From Candidatus Ruthturnera sp. (GTDB taxonomy: Bacteria; Pseudomonadota; Gammaproteobacteria; PS1; Pseudothioglobaceae), in assembly GCA_030599095.1 (NCBI GenBank), contig JAUVOQ010000011.1:1-36613 (forward strand): 36,613 nucleotides of DNA, read 5' to 3'. Below the pieces are notes generated by a model that saw only the letters and a list, made by a program, of their open reading frames with translations, made no database searches and had not been told where the DNA came from. Below are positions 35,908 to 36,613 of this stretch, piece after piece (within the stretch, counting starts at the first letter, position 1; each line of letters opens with the position of its first letter). A program made the position numbers and the translations under genes.

Positions 35908-36613
35908 ATGGGTGAGAATAAGACAAATAACACACAACCAAAGACCTCACAAATTAAAAATAAATTAGAAGGGCTTTATCAAACTTTAAACAAAGAAGTT
36001 GTTGTCGCTATCAGAGGCGAGTACGAGCAACACATCAAAGTCAAACAGGGCTATGTCTATGAACTTGAATTCAAAGACGGTGACGTTTTAAAGACAGACT
36101 TTGATTTGACTGTTAAAAAAGTAGGCGACGATTTAGAAGTATTAGTAGGAAATGACACTACTGTTATCTTTGATAACTATTTCTCAGTGTGTACGGGTGA
36201 TTTATCTTGCCTAGTGTCTGTACCAGCCAGTACCCTATATCATGTTGTTGAAAACGATTTTATCACCCTTGCTGATGGTTCGCAAATCATTTATTTTTAT
36301 GGCGATGAATATATATTACCAGCCATTGATAGCAATAAATCTAACTTACCCGAACAAAGTTTTAATGATGTGTATCTTGATCCCAATGCTGATTCCAATA
36401 TCGTAGGCGATCTCAACAACCCACCAGTGCCTCCTACAAACCAACCAACCCTGAGCCTTCATCCAAACGAACTAGGCGACCACTTCATTAGTGGTAATGA
36501 AACTGACATTGACCTAGAGGTCGCTGCGACTGGCTTGAATGCGGGTGATGAGATTCAACTTTACAATGGCACTGATCTTGTTGGCGGTGTTCACACCGTA
36601 ACTGCTGCCGAGG
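35908..36613 (+). CDS. Large secreted adhesin-like protein, N-terminal part (runs off window)
   Basis: An open frame of 235 codons to the window end, starting MGENKTNNTQPKTSQIKNKL. There is no Sec signal peptide. Residues about 25-140 look like the N-terminal prefix of BapA-type adhesins (VVVAIRGEYEQHIKVKQGYV, then a Gly/Asp-rich beta segment). A proline-rich linker (NNPPVPPTNQPT) leads into an Ig-like repeat (HFISGNETDIDLEVAATGLN, then GDEIQLYNGTDLVGG). This architecture is typical of giant, repeat-rich, type I-secreted adhesins with a C-terminal secretion signal. The C-terminus, repeats and exporter lie outside. The Shine-Dalgarno is not obvious. Confidence 0.65.
   Translation, partial: MGENKTNNTQPKTSQIKNKLEGLYQTLNKEVVVAIRGEYEQHIKVKQGYVYELEFKDGDVLKTDFDLTVKKVGDDLEVLVGNDTTVIFDNYFSVCTGDLSCLVSVPASTLYHVVENDFITLADGSQIIYFYGDEYILPAIDSNKSNLPEQSFNDVYLDPNADSNIVGDLNNPPVPPTNQPTLSLHPNELGDHFISGNETDIDLEVAATGLNAGDEIQLYNGTDLVGGVHTVTAAE

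Noticed and set aside
1-36613. CRISPR array, tRNA, rRNA or complete insertion sequence
   Set aside because: No regularly spaced repeats, no cloverleaf or rRNA sequence and no transposase frame were seen in reading the window.

Overview
The window (about 36.6 kb, visibly AT-rich) looks like the chromosome of a gammaproteobacterium of the SUP05 / Thioglobaceae type, such as a free-living Ca. Thioglobus or a thiotrophic symbiont of bathymodioline mussels. The basis is Proteobacteria-type ribosomal protein order and sequences, an engB / cytochrome c / cytochrome c4 cluster as in other gammaproteobacteria, a tig-clpP-clpX-lon locus, strong A/T bias at third codon positions, FISUMP-type and giant adhesin-type surface genes, and several decaying genes. 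The assignment to the clade is an inference; no 16S gene is present.

Layout. Positions 1-9428 hold the 3' end of tuf followed by the S10 and spc operons in canonical order (rpsJ rplC rplD rplW rplB rpsS rplV rpsC rplP rpmC rpsQ rplN rplX rplE rpsN rpsH rplF rplR rpsE rpmD rplO), then secY and rpmJ to 10859. A near-consensus promoter at 10866-10894 starts the alpha operon (rpsM rpsK rpsD rpoA rplQ), followed by rpsU and yqeY (to 14499). From 14632 to 16130 are a secreted alpha/beta hydrolase and a TauE/SafE anion exporter.

From 16131 to 20767 is an accessory, scarred region. It holds a relic of a CcrM-like DNA methylase, a frameshifted FISUMP surface protein gene, a two-gene module (a RecQ-like helicase fused to a phosphoribosyltransferase, plus a DprA-like protein), a palindrome upstream of that module, and a remnant of ubiX beside mpl. 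The module is the best candidate for a poorly described system: DNA unwinding, a PRPP-type nucleotide site and a DprA/SLOG Rossmann fold in two tightly coupled genes, plausibly genome defence or handling of incoming DNA.

From 20768 to 28539 are mpl-msrB, cca, an AddB-like PD-(D/E)XK nuclease, engB, and three cytochrome c loci, one of them dead. A pair of nested inverted repeats lies between engB and the nuclease gene. From 28780 to 35598 is the proteostasis locus tig-clpP-clpX-hflX-lon, with hflX inserted before lon. The window ends in the first 235 codons of what looks like a very large secreted adhesin, with four 8-bp tandem repeats just upstream of its promoter region. No tRNA, rRNA, complete IS element or CRISPR array was seen.
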